Shown in pieces: positions 8,070-17,704 of a DNA stretch of 21,179 bases. The notes under the pieces were generated by a model, which searched no databases, was not told where the DNA came from, and saw nothing but the letters and a program-made list of their open reading frames with translations. A program made the position numbers and the translations under genes. The stretch comes from Leucogyrophana mollusca (lineage: Eukaryota > Basidiomycota > Agaricomycetes > Boletales): assembly GCA_021014945.1 (NCBI GenBank), contig MU266698.1, forward strand, positions 1 through 21,179, written 5' to 3'. Within the stretch, counting starts at the first letter, position 1. Each line of letters opens with the position of its first letter.

Positions 8070-9829
8070 ATGAACACACGTACGTTCCTACCCTGGGCTC
8101 ACCTTGCCATCCACTGACCACCCGTACAGTCTTCTCTCGCGCTTCTCTCAAGCGTTCACCTCGCACCCGTACCCGCAAATCATCCATATCCAAACCCATA
8201 ATTGGATGCCCACCATCCCGCTCGTCTACAACCACCAAACACAAGGGAAAGCCTCTCCAAATTATCCCTGAGCTATCCGAATGCGACAGTGCCGACGAAT
8301 TTCTCCTCGCGCCACCCTCGCCCTCTACAGATTCGCCAGTTGCACCTTCACCACGTGTGACGCTCTCTGCGTACACGTTCTCCATTGACGATGCACTGCT
8401 TCTTGTCAGCGATGAGCCACCCAGTCCACCCCGCTCCCCCGCTCTATCTGCGTCTTCGTCAACTTCAGGCAGCAGCTCGGGTGTACCCACCACCCCTGCC
8501 ACCTCAGACGACGAAGATACGTTCTCCTTCGAGCTTCCATCGCCTCGCCTTCGCCCCAAGCGCATCTCCATCCGTCCTCTTTGCATCAACAAAACACGCT
8601 CGATTGTAGACGAGGTCGAGGATATCTTTGAGGCAGAAGTCGAACCTTCTGTGGAAGAGCAGAAGGATGAGGAAGTCGAAGAAGAAGAGGAAGTCGACGA
8701 TCATGATTTTTATACGCGTCACTTTCAAGATTTCATCTCCCTCTACTCCCCACTCCCACCGTCTTTCCCTTCCCCTTCTTCCCCTTCTTCCAATCCCCGC
8801 CCAGACTCGCTCGTCCTCTCTTCTCCAATCTCACTCTCCGAGCCTGAGCCAGAGAAACCAAAAGTTGAATCACGTGGAAGAAGCCGACACAGCAAGCCGT
8901 TGCCTCTGATTCCTCTGCCAACGCCACCCATGTCCACCTTCCCCTCTGTCCTCAACCTTCCCCCAGTAATCCGCCGCAAACGCACAATTCCTCCGGTACC
9001 TACATACCCACCGCCCCCGCCACCCTCACGCCCTCCGCCACGAATGTCAATCCCCGCAGATATCGAGGACCTCGATCTGTCGTTCGAGGACGATGACCAG
9101 ACTGGCGAGCACATCGAAATCGAGCAGATCTTCGAACAAGAGGTGCAGGAGCAGGCATGGTTTGAGGACGAAGAACAGAGCGTGTACTCTCAAGACACTG
9201 CCTTCGCTCCCGCACCCCCATCCGCATCCGCCTTCTCTGCAGCATTCCCAGAAACACCTGTTGATGCGATGTACGACTTACCACGCCCAAGCATCGACTC
9301 GGATGTGCCCCGTTCAAGTGTTGACTCATGCCCACAATCCTCCTGCTCCTCCTCCGGGTTCTCATTCTCGTCCTCATCCAACGATGACCACGAGTTCGAC
9401 GCTCCTCATCTCCGTTCCCGCTGGTCATCTTCGACCCTATCCTCCCTCGCAACCCGGGACGAACCCCGTTCGCTCCTCTCGCCTCTGCGCGGGGTATTTG
9501 GATCACGCAGCCGACGCGCCCCTGCACCCAGCCCACTTTCTCACTCACGGCACGCTCCTTCTCGCTCCGCCGCCTCATTCTTCCCATCTACTCCATCACC
9601 CTCGCGCCACATTACATCTGCTTCTCGCACCCACATTCCCCACTTCCCCGCCACACCCCCCCCGCCATCTTCACCTTCGCGGGGAGTTCGCAGGAGCCAC
9701 AGCCGAAGCTCGACGTCCTCCGGCGCCGGGAGCGCATGGGGCGGCTCCGAGTGCTCTGAGTGCAGCGAGGGCTCGAATGGCGGGCTAAGGAGGAAGCCCA
9801 TCCCAGTCGAGATGTTTTTGCGGTGCTAA
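8070..9829 (+). CDS. Disordered Ser/Pro-rich protein of unknown function
   Basis: Exon 1 is only 10 bp (8070-8079, coding MNT plus one base). It is followed by a 50-bp intron (GTACGT, CTGAC branch, ACAG) and exon 2 at 8130-9829; 569 residues. The protein has a basic Arg/Lys/Ser start (about residues 4-45), a strongly acidic Glu/Asp stretch (about 164-185) followed by a DFYTRHFQDFISLYSPLP segment that could be a short binding motif, a poly-proline run (about 295-310), another acidic patch (about 317-350), then long Ser-rich text. It closes with a compact RRKPIPVEMFLRC tail that does not look low-complexity and may be the conserved element. No domain is recognised. Scaffold, cytoskeletal or signalling roles would fit the composition but are not shown. 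The many antisense frames come from the Ser/Pro codon bias. Confidence 0.8.
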
Positions 9830-10605
9830 ATAGGCGCACCTGGGTTGAGCGCGGAGAAGTTGAACAGGTTTCCTGTCCTATATGATATGCTACTAATTTC
9901 GCTTTCTGACTAATATCTTTTGACTCGGTTTCTCTTTCTTTGCCCTTTCCTACACACCATGACTGCGTGCCACGTCCAACGGACAAATCTTGTTTATCAT
10001 TATACCACATCATACACTCACGAAAACCGCCTTTCCCTTTCCTTTGCACTGATACATATCCCAAAACATTGTAGCACCTCCACTCGTTCCGTTCCGTTTC
10101 TCTCGTTTCCCCTCCCATGTAGCAAATAGCTTTAATTGCTGTGGCAATAATAAACATAGAATCTCAATTCCGCGTGATGTTTCTTGTTTTGTTCATTCTG
10201 AGTGAACAGGAGTTTGCTGAGAGCATAGGAAGTTGCCTCAAGCCCACCGAACGGCAACATTTCTCCGACACAACTCTGCCGGCCCATAGTAATCCATCTA
10301 AGGAATAGCGAGCAAGGTATGCAACTTTTTCTTGACCCCGGATGTAAACGCTTAAGATCGGTGGATAATGGGCTATTGCTGGAGCTCATGCTCTCACGGG
10401 CAGCGACTCCTTGCCCACAGCTCTTATCTTCTCGACGGAGTTTTCCAGCTTCTAGGATCCTCAGTGAAGACCAAGTCAGTGACCGCTGATTTTCCTACTG
10501 ATGTACTGCGGCTCGCTGGTGCGCGAATCTAGAGATCAGATCGATCAGAGTATACATATTCCATTCAGTCGAGGACATCAAGCCTCCATACCTTAATTGT
10601 CCATC
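9830..10605. other. Intergenic region: 3' UTR of the Ser/Pro-rich gene and F-box promoter
   Basis: The first 320 bp are pyrimidine-rich on the plus strand and end with an AATAAA at 10149-10154, consistent with a long 3' UTR. The remainder has no supported gene; the 85-residue minus-strand frame at 10132-10389 has no recognisable content. Confidence 0.5.
10149..10154 (+). terminator. AATAAA polyadenylation-type signal
   Basis: A canonical AATAAA hexamer lies 320 bp after the stop codon of the Ser/Pro-rich gene, inside AT-rich sequence. Fungal polyadenylation signals are loose, so this is suggestive only. Confidence 0.3.
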
Positions 10606-12006
10606 ATGATGAATTCCCTTCCGACAGAGCTGCTCGTTATCATATTTGAGCTCGTCCTCACCCAGGATAGCATAGCGCCTTGGTGTTTTGATGACTGGGA
10701 TTTGGACGAAACGCAGTGGCCCGAAGATCATCATCTCGGCGAATTCATTGCAAGTCCCGCACGTTTTTCATATGCCAACTTCCCGTATGCCATCGCGTCC
10801 GTTTGCCTCCGCTGGCAGGAGATTGCTTCCCGCATCCCTGAGTTTTGGACGAACCTCGTCGTCATTCTTGATGCACCGACCACAAGATCTTCCGCATTCC
10901 GATCACACATCCGCTGGTCAGGCGATCTTCCCATCACCGTGCTCGTCAAGACGCTCCATGATACCATCGATGCAGATCAGGAGCTCCGACGCACGAGAGC
11001 CATAATGGAGCATCTCGCTCCTCATATCCACCGCTGCACCCACATAACATTTGATGTGCACTATTGTTCTTCACTTCCCTCAATTCGCCAAGACTTTCGC
11101 GGCACCATGCCCATCCTTCAAGGCCTCACGCTTTGGGGCAGGGTTAGCGGTGCTGGCGCGTCTCGGGACGAAACAAGCAGATGGGGATTTACAAGTCCCA
11201 ATCTCCAAACACTGGCGCTATCTGGCGCCAACATACGAGACATCTGCATGGGTGGTGCAGAGTGGCTTGGCGAGCTCGCACGTCAAGGCTCGAGGATGAG
11301 TGGCATAGAATTCTCGCGATATGGGTCGACTTCAAATGGTTTTGGAAATCTGCACATGCACAGTGTACTTGACATGCTCATGAGCATTCCGTACCATTCT
11401 GTCTCTCAGCTCGTGTTAACATCACTAGATCTCGACTGCTCGGGACCACTGACGAACGAGGACCGCGGTCTTTCCGCGGACAAATTGCTCTTGAAGGACC
11501 TCCAGGCCGAGTTTATTATCGAGCTCTTCAGTGCTTTATATGCGGAGAGCGCCACAATCAATCGGTGTCCAATCAGCACCGTCGACGAAATTTTAGCAGA
11601 TGAACTACTTCTCGAGGACATTTACGCAGGAGAGAGTTTATATCGGCCTCTCAAAGAGTGGAACGGAATAGTTCTCGGTGTACAGAACTGTCCTTCGTTC
11701 AACGATGCTTTGCTTGCGGAGATGGCCTACGGCGATGTCCACCGTGGGTTCATGTGTCCAGAACTCCACACCCTGACCATCCGCGATTGCCCCAATGTCT
11801 CTGTACGCGCTTTGAGGACCTTGGTAGACAAGCGTCAGGCAGCTGCGAGGAAGGAACATGTGTGGGTGGATTATCGGGACACTTCCGATATGGCAATTGC
11901 CACGGTCCATCCTTTAATATTCATCGCCGTCACTGGAGGCCCTGTGCTGGGGGAGGAGGATAGAAATTGGTTCGAAGCCAACTTGGGCGTGTTCTCTTGG
12001 GCGTGA
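10606..12006 (+). CDS. F-box domain protein, intronless
   Basis: One open frame of 466 residues. ATG 10606 (A at -3) is chosen; the next codon is also ATG. The N-terminus reads LPTELLVIIFELVL, the first helix of a fungal F-box. The second half of the box, SVCLRWQEIASRIPEFWTNL, follows only at about residues 64-84, so about 45 residues (Trp/Asp-rich) are inserted between the halves, a layout common in Agaricomycete F-box proteins. Further on are leucine-rich-repeat-like strands, for example LQTLALSGANIRDI (about 199) and ELHTLTIRDCPNVSVRALR (about 386). F-box proteins recruit substrates to SCF ubiquitin ligases through Skp1; the substrate is unknown. This family is greatly expanded in Agaricomycetes. 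No introns, unlike its neighbours. Confidence 0.88.
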   Translation: MMNSLPTELLVIIFELVLTQDSIAPWCFDDWDLDETQWPEDHHLGEFIASPARFSYANFPYAIASVCLRWQEIASRIPEFWTNLVVILDAPTTRSSAFRSHIRWSGDLPITVLVKTLHDTIDADQELRRTRAIMEHLAPHIHRCTHITFDVHYCSSLPSIRQDFRGTMPILQGLTLWGRVSGAGASRDETSRWGFTSPNLQTLALSGANIRDICMGGAEWLGELARQGSRMSGIEFSRYGSTSNGFGNLHMHSVLDMLMSIPYHSVSQLVLTSLDLDCSGPLTNEDRGLSADKLLLKDLQAEFIIELFSALYAESATINRCPISTVDEILADELLLEDIYAGESLYRPLKEWNGIVLGVQNCPSFNDALLAEMAYGDVHRGFMCPELHTLTIRDCPNVSVRALRTLVDKRQAAARKEHVWVDYRDTSDMAIATVHPLIFIAVTGGPVLGEEDRNWFEANLGVFSWA

Positions 12007-12119
12007 AGGTATATGTGGGAAGGTTCGAGGGTCTCTCCTCCATATCGAGTTTCACTCACACTCTTAGCAAGTCGTCCTGAATCTTGGTGTGTCAAGTGTT
12101 GATGGCCATGTCCGCGGTG

Positions 12120-12650
12120 GTCTATTCCAATCCGCGCTGGTTTACCGGCGAGACAATATCGAGCGTGCCCGACGGGATGAGGAGGAAGCTACCGCGAAGG
12201 AGGCGAAGGAAGAAAGGAAGGTCATATTGGCGGATTCTGAAGCTAGGCTGGGGACACAGAGAGCGCGCAGGCTATTGAAGGGGGGGGGAGCGAAGGAGGT
12301 GGGCAACATGCAGGCGCTCCCGAATTAGATAGCCGAGGGGTCGCTAGGGCATCTAAATCTTTTAGAAGACATCAGACAGGTTCAGACAGGTTTGTTCGTT
12401 CTGGCTCGAAAGCTGAGCAATTGGCTTGACAATGATATGTCTTACTGGCAATTGGTCCCAACCCCTACCACTAAACCCGACAACCATCCGCCTCACCCAC
12501 GAATCTTTAGAGCGCGAACGCGCACTTGATCTTGTCGAGGAAAAGGAGCGGGAGATGGCTGGGAGCGAAACACCTATTGTCAGAGGCGATGGTGGTGGCG
12601 GCATGGAGACATTTTCAAAAGGCGAAAGGGTACTTAACCGTCACTGTAGT
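12120..12650 (+). pseudogene. Broken copy of a LENG1/CIR N-terminal-domain gene
   Basis: Three blocks, in the right order but in different frames, match the LENG1-like family of splicing-associated proteins. Block 1 (12143-12274, frame 2) reads YRRDNIERARRDEEEA and LADSEARL, the Glu/Arg-rich CIR N-terminal segment. Block 2 (12347-12379, same frame but after a TAG at 12326-12328) reads GHLNLLEDIRQ, like the family's GHINLFEDLE motif. Block 3 (from about 12440, frame 0) reads ESLERERALDLVEEK and EREMAGSETP, like the family's C-terminal part. After that the expected YGD-type segment appears only in yet another frame (GDIFKRRK near 12605-12630). The usual start (MGKLNI...) is missing and the spacing between blocks 2 and 3 is too short. 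A run of nine G (about 12282-12290) could be one frameshift site. I read this as a decayed duplicate; an intact gene is presumably elsewhere. Confidence 0.62.
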
Positions 12651-12893
12651 ACCGGATTGAATGTTGGATGAAAGGGGCCCCGGCCCCCCTTAGTCAATAC
12701 CAAAAGTCGGTCTCAAACGGCGTCCGGGTGACCAGTTTGCCAATCCCGGTTCGGGCATGCTGGAGGAGCCCGACATCGCTGCGTACAAAATCGCGGTGGT
12801 AGTGCATCGAGTTTGTCATGGTATTAGGAATCTCCTTAGGTCTAAGGACGCGTATATCCCCTTAGTAAGCGGTTCAGGGGCACCTGCGAGTGG

Positions 12894-12900
12894 TATAAAG
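12894..12900 (+). promoter_or_regulatory. TATA box of the NmrA-like gene
   Basis: TATAAAG lies 67 bp upstream of the ATG at 12968, a good distance for a TATA element followed by a short leader. Confidence 0.5.
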
Positions 12901-12967
12901 GAGCCCAGAAACCACGTCTTTCTTCGAGTCCACACACATACACAAATTAAACGCATCTGCATTAACA

Positions 12968-14042
12968 ATGTCAGAAACCACTTACAAGACTTTCGCAGTC
13001 CTTGGCGCTGGCACTGTTGCTACACCACTCATAAAGGTGAGCAACCACCTCTCCGATGTCCGACTTGCACGAATTTATCCCTGTGCAGGAATTGCTGGCC
13101 CATAACGCTTCTGTTTTGGTGGTCACCAGACCGTCAGCGAGAGCCAGAGTGTTGCCCGCGGGCGCTAAACACGTCGCTATCGACTACGCTGACATCGACG
13201 CGTTAGCCACCGCATTCCGCGAAAATAACGTAGAGGTAGTCGTGTCGACCATCAACCACGATAATCTCGATGCTCAACCTCCGACCGCCGAGGCAGCCAA
13301 AAAGGCAAACGTGGAGCTTTACGTCCCATCCGAGTATGGGGCACCCACTGCCGGGCACACGGAAGGGCTCTTAGGCGTGAAAAATCGCTTCGCGGGTAAA
13401 AACCAGAGATTCATCAATATGTTCCTAAAAAGAACTGATCGATTGTTTTGGCAGAATCTCTTACAGCTGCAGGTCTCCCCTTTGCTAGGCTTTATGTAAG
13501 ATATATTGGCATGTCTTCGTGATAATACAACATGACTCACCGTACGCATCAGGTCGGAAACTTCGTCGATTGGATTCCGTACTTGTTCGCACTCTCTGAG
13601 ACTGGGAAGCTCAATATCATCGGCGAAGGCACCACGCGCGGGTCATTTACAGCTGTTTCCGACATCACAGGTGAGAGCATCTTTGGTGTTCGTCGTACAG
13701 ACCGCTGAACTACGTCCAGGGTTTTTGGCCTACGTACTCACGCACCTTCAGCCGTCCCAGCTCCACAATGCAACATTCCGCATCGAGGGTGATAGGAAGA
13801 GTCTCGTGGAGCTTGCTTCTCTGTACGGCGACAAATTCCCCGTGGCTCGAATTTCGGCATTCCCTGCCACAGTAGAAAACGGGCCGCTGAGGACTTGGCT
13901 GCAATCGGCTCTGAACTCTGGGATTGCATCTACCGGTTTCGACGCCGTAAAGGGAAAGGATGATGAAGATCTTGCGAGGAGTTCCAATTCTCTCTGGCCT
14001 GGACATCAGTGGAAGAGCGCCAAAGAGGTTCTTGACTTGTAG
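12968..14042 (+). CDS. NmrA-like NAD(P)-binding Rossmann protein, five exons
   Basis: Exons 12968-13036, 13089-13395, 13455-13495, 13553-13670, 13720-14042; introns of 52, 59, 57 and 49 bp. Sum 858 bp, 285 residues, phases consistent. Residues 9-26 (FAVLGAGTVATPLIKELL) form the first strand and dinucleotide-binding turn with GxGxxA spacing, followed by the LVVTRP strand end typical of NADP-type binding. VVVSTIN and ELYVPSEYGAP (about 93-97 and 120) are the usual NmrA/isoflavone-reductase landmarks, then LYVGNFVDWIPYLF and RGSFTAVSDIT. Length is normal for the family. Members are NADP-dependent reductases or redox-sensing regulators without catalysis; the residues visible here do not decide which. 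The gene has its own TATA box. The protein is cytosolic by appearance. Confidence 0.92.
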
Positions 14043-14517
14043 CGAGTGGGCCAGGAATCAGCTATGTACTTTGTTGGTGTATTCGTATTTCTGTTGAACA
14101 TCCGATCGAGAGAACTGTGCCGCAGCTGGATCAATATTCCCGAACAGAACCTTTCGAAGGCCGGCCACACCATTGAATACATACTGTTTCGCGAGAGCAC
14201 TCCAATCCGCCTCGGGCTCTACGCACCAGGCTGCTTCACACGCGGGACGAACTCAAAGATCGCATCGACAAAAAAGAGGGTCTTTGTTAGTGGGTAGAGC
14301 CAGACGGAGACTGATGGGAACAGCGGCCATACGATGAAAACCAAAATGCAAAGCAAGTGAATGTGTGGTCTGCTTCGCCGAAGTCTGAGTGTCTGGGGAC
14401 GAGACTACTGGGACCCTCGATGCGGCTGGTGCTTCATGTCCAGATTGGGATTAGAGTTTGAGACGTCAATGCCCAACCTTTCTCGTACTAAGTTAGCTCT
14501 TGACCGTAACAACAACG
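14043..14517. other. Intergenic space between NmrA-like and NTPase genes
   Basis: Holds the minus-strand remnant listed separately and the NTPase upstream region. No TATA box is evident before the ATG at 14518. The plus-strand 83-residue frame at 14046-14297 lies opposite the remnant and has no recognisable content. Confidence 0.4.
14058..14370 (-). pseudogene. Minus-strand coding remnant, unidentified
   Basis: Reading the minus strand, a frame ending at TGA 14060-14058 gives coherent protein-like text including EPEADWSALAKQYVFNGVA, then GLRKVLFGNIDPAAAQF. Just upstream, a different frame gives a hydrophobic stretch (LLCILVFIVWPLF, then LYPLTKTLFFVDAIFEFV) that stops at about 14222. The two read as one protein if one base is shifted near 14225. 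A 39-bp intron-like segment (GTCGAT...GCAG) from an ATG at 14330 is an alternative, but it has poor splice signals. It lies tail to tail with the NmrA-like gene, 15 bp apart. I do not recognise the family; it could be the end of a small membrane protein gene, a decayed copy, or a gene with an unseen intron. Confidence 0.3.
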
Positions 14518-17500
14518 ATGCCACTGGATAAGGGCCGTCTCGAAATCAGCGACGATGCTCGCATTCGCTGCAATGCAGAGGCATGGAGTCAAATCGATGA
14601 ATCGTGGACAAACGGTGAAATCGAGCTTGCCTTGGATAGGGATGTCAGAGATATGCTACAACTCACGGTTACTGCTTGGAAACCCTTCCTGGATCAAAAA
14701 TACGAGACCGTCAAGGGCGCGAAGGGTTTATTGCGGGAATATCCAGAGTTATACGAGGAAGTACGGCACGCGTTCAAAACAAGGGAACTCGAAGGCCTTG
14801 TCAGCTGCAGTAAGTTGCTAAGTGCCTTTTATCCAGAGTATAAAATCGGTGCTAACGAGATGTGCGTCAGCCATCCTTTGGCCACCGAAAACCGAGGTCA
14901 TTGGAGGCCAAAAAAGTATGCACTATCTTCTCAAGGATATCGCAGTTATGTGAAATGTAGTTCCAGATTCACCTTCCTCCACCCACACCGCCGACCTCCA
15001 CAAGTCATTCGTCCGACCCTTCCGCGGAGCTGCGGTAGACGGCTTGTATGAATATCTTACAAACAACAACGCCAAATTCTCAAACCCAGACTCAAGTCCC
15101 CAATATGCCAAGTTCTGTTCTATTGTGCAAAGCTCTGGCACAGGAAAGTCGCGATTGATGACCGAGGTAAGATCAATCAAAAGTATCTTTCAGCCTCAGG
15201 TCGCTAAGGTCAGTGGCAAGCTTCGAACGAAAGATGTTATCTTGCTCTACATGAACCTTCGACCCAAGGACGACAGCGGCTTCCCTGAACGCGATCCGGT
15301 TCCGTCCGCAATATTGACTGAGGATTTGGGACTCACTTCTGCTCAATACACTGCTCGATGTTGCGCTTTCTTTGCGGCGTTGTTCATCACACTTCGTACG
15401 GATTTTACAGCCTCGTTACTAACCCCTGATGGTTCGGACATCACCCGTGTCGTCGAAAAGTGGAACATGTATATGTGTGACATGGGTTCGGAACACCGCC
15501 GCAAATTCTTCGATAGAGTCCAGGCCGAGTATCAGCGGGTACGCATCTCGCGCGGAATATAACGGCTAGTCTATTGGACTGACGTCGACACAGGCTCTCT
15601 CGTCCATAACAGCAGAGACGGCGAAGCCCGAAGGCGAGCCCTCTGTCGAGGATACTACAGATAAGATGGGGAGCATGACGCTTGCAGGTAATGTCATTTC
15701 TTTGTGCACAGCTTGCCGTTACTCACTGTCTTCCGACAGGCGCTACCAGCAAACCCGAAAACCCACCAAAACCAGCCACCAGCGAAGCTGATAAGTCGCC
15801 AAAATCAGTTATCGGCAAATCTGACGAGTCGCCAAATCCCAGCAAATCTGACAAGCCGCCAGAATTAGAAGGCGGGCAAGCCATGATCCAGGAATATCGG
15901 GCAATGCTTCGTGCTTTACCACAACTGTTCGGTCGGAGCATGGATCATCCAAAACTAGTGATTGCCTTCGACGAAGCCCATCCTTTGAGCATAATGCAGA
16001 AGCATTTTCGCCCTTCCCACATTCTTTGCAGGGTTATCAGCGCATATTCACGCCTTAAAAATCAGCGTGCTTCCGTGTGGGTTGTATTCGCGTCTACGAC
16101 TTCGAAAGTGGCAGATTTTTCAGCACCACAGGTTATATGTGAGCGCCCGATCATATGTTTCGCTGTGAACCGTGCTCAACGTCGCTGTCAGATGATTCGG
16201 CGCGCGTTGCAGAAGGTGGCGAACTCCTCTTCCCACCTTATACCCGGCTAGGATGGGATCAGAATGCGGATCCGCTGGACGGGATTGCCGCGAACGCGGT
16301 GGCGAAATTTGATCATATCATTGGATTCGGTCGACCTCTGTGAGTGCCGTCCTTTGCCGTCCGTCGTTTCACATTGACACATGTCGTCACAGGTGGTCGT
16401 CGCTCAAGAGTGTGGAAATGAGCGACGTCGACGGCATCATTGCCATAGCTCGCTTCAAGCTCTGCAAGGCTGCCTACTTCAATCCCGCAGACACGGACCA
16501 GGCTCTGGCTGTCCTCTCCCAGAGATTTGGCTTGGACGTCTGCTTTGGCCATCCGGATTCTGTGTCGTATCTGGAGACGGCGGTGGCAAGTCACCTCCGC
16601 ATATGCACTGGGACCACGGAGGATCGAGCTTGGAGATTTACGAGTTACCCATCTGAGCCATTCCTGTCTTGCGTCGCAGCCGACCTTTTGCATGAAAGCC
16701 CAGGACGGCTGGGGGATACACTCAAAACCCTGACCCGAAAGGTCGACAGTGGGATGTTCGAAATTGGTCAGAGTGGGGAGTTGGCGAGCAGGCTCCTCTG
16801 GCTCCTCGCCAAAGATAAGTATGTCCGCGACAAAGTCCACTCCGAAGTCGCCCACCCGTACATCCACCAACCAAGTGCGGGACCCTGGGACGTGGAGCTT
16901 ATCGACTGTCAGAAAGTCCCTGTCATACCTTTCCTGGAGTATCTCTTCGGCGACCAATTTTCCTCGACGATATCGTCAACGGCTAAGACGGCTTTCAAGG
17001 ATGCATACATAAATTTTTCTCATTGGGTGTCAATGAAGCAGGATATCTCACCACGCAGGAAGACTGAGAATGTCGCAGACAAAGACGATGCCAGGAAATC
17101 GTAAGTTATTTTGCCTTTCAAGTGTACAAGCTACTGAGATCGGTCGATTTCGATTAGCGCTGAAGACTGGACGTTGCGACACTGGCATCGCACCAGCGCG
17201 GTGCAGTGCTGCCACGGACAGCCGCACGTCGACAAAATGATTCCGATATTTTTCGACGACCCCTCGTCCGGAGACCGTGACGAGGACCGCATGTCCCAGC
17301 TGTTCATCTCGGACAAGGCTGGGAAGAAGGCCAGCAAGGCCGCGTTGAATGTAATTCAACGCAGCCATTCGTCGATCGAATGCGTGACGAAGTTGCCCTA
17401 TATCGCCGTCCTCGTCGATCTGGGTGTGGAGAAGCCCGACTTCTCGGTAACCTTTCCTGAAAAACCTAGCCAAGGAAGCGACCCCTGTCTGCGCATCTAT

Positions 17501-17704
17501 GCAACGAGAGGGAGCATGGTTTCTGCTCCATTCTTGACGCGACACCCCGAAGTCGCAGGTACCCTACGACACCTCGTGGTACGACAGCAGTCACCAATGT
17601 ACCGAGAACGTTTCGGCAGCTATCTGCAAGACCAGATGGAGTTCGGGAGTACTTCCTTGGATCGTCACATGAGATGGGAGGCAGGCAAACATGTGCCACA
17701 GTGA
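14518..17704 (+). CDS. Large P-loop NTPase with a C-terminal nuclease-like region (Crinkler-type architecture suspected)
   Basis: Exons 14518-14809, 14871-15166, 15221-15538, 15594-15687, 15740-16138, 16192-16339, 16393-17100, 17158-17704. This gives 2802 bp, but an in-frame TGA sits at 14951-14953 in the second exon. Removing a possible 51-bp intron (14916-14966, GTATGC...CCAG) removes it and keeps the frame, giving 916 residues; its branch site is weak, so a disabling stop is the alternative. Walker A-type IVQSSGTGKSRL is at about residue 165-175 and Walker B-type KLVIAFDEAH at about 387-396 (spliced numbering). Between them is a Lys/Pro/Ser linker with repeated KSD/KSP units. The last exon has QPHVDKMIPIFF and, about 25 residues on, QLFISDKA. 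This is the D...(E/Q)xK layout of PD-(D/E)XK nucleases, with Ser in place of E/Q. ATP hydrolysis is well supported; nuclease ancestry is inference. No signal peptide or membrane segment is evident. Confidence 0.77.

Noticed and set aside
8020..8592. 190-residue minus-strand frame
   Set aside because: Antisense shadow of the Ser/Pro-rich gene; such codon bias leaves the opposite strand open.
9000..9587. 195-residue Arg-rich minus-strand frame
   Set aside because: Antisense shadow of the same Ser/Pro-rich exon.
9612..10157. 181-residue minus-strand frame
   Set aside because: Partly antisense to the Ser/Pro-rich gene and partly in its 3' UTR; low-complexity and without motifs.
12390..12510. 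121-bp intron joining two LENG1-like blocks
   Set aside because: Phase works, but it would remove the IRLTHES text that belongs to the family's C-terminal block, so a frameshift or deletion is the better reading.
12700..12760. GGTTCGGGC stretch resembling a tRNA B box
   Set aside because: No matching A box or cloverleaf can be drawn around it.
16313..16957. 214-residue minus-strand frame
   Set aside because: Antisense to a strongly supported NTPase exon; no motif of its own.
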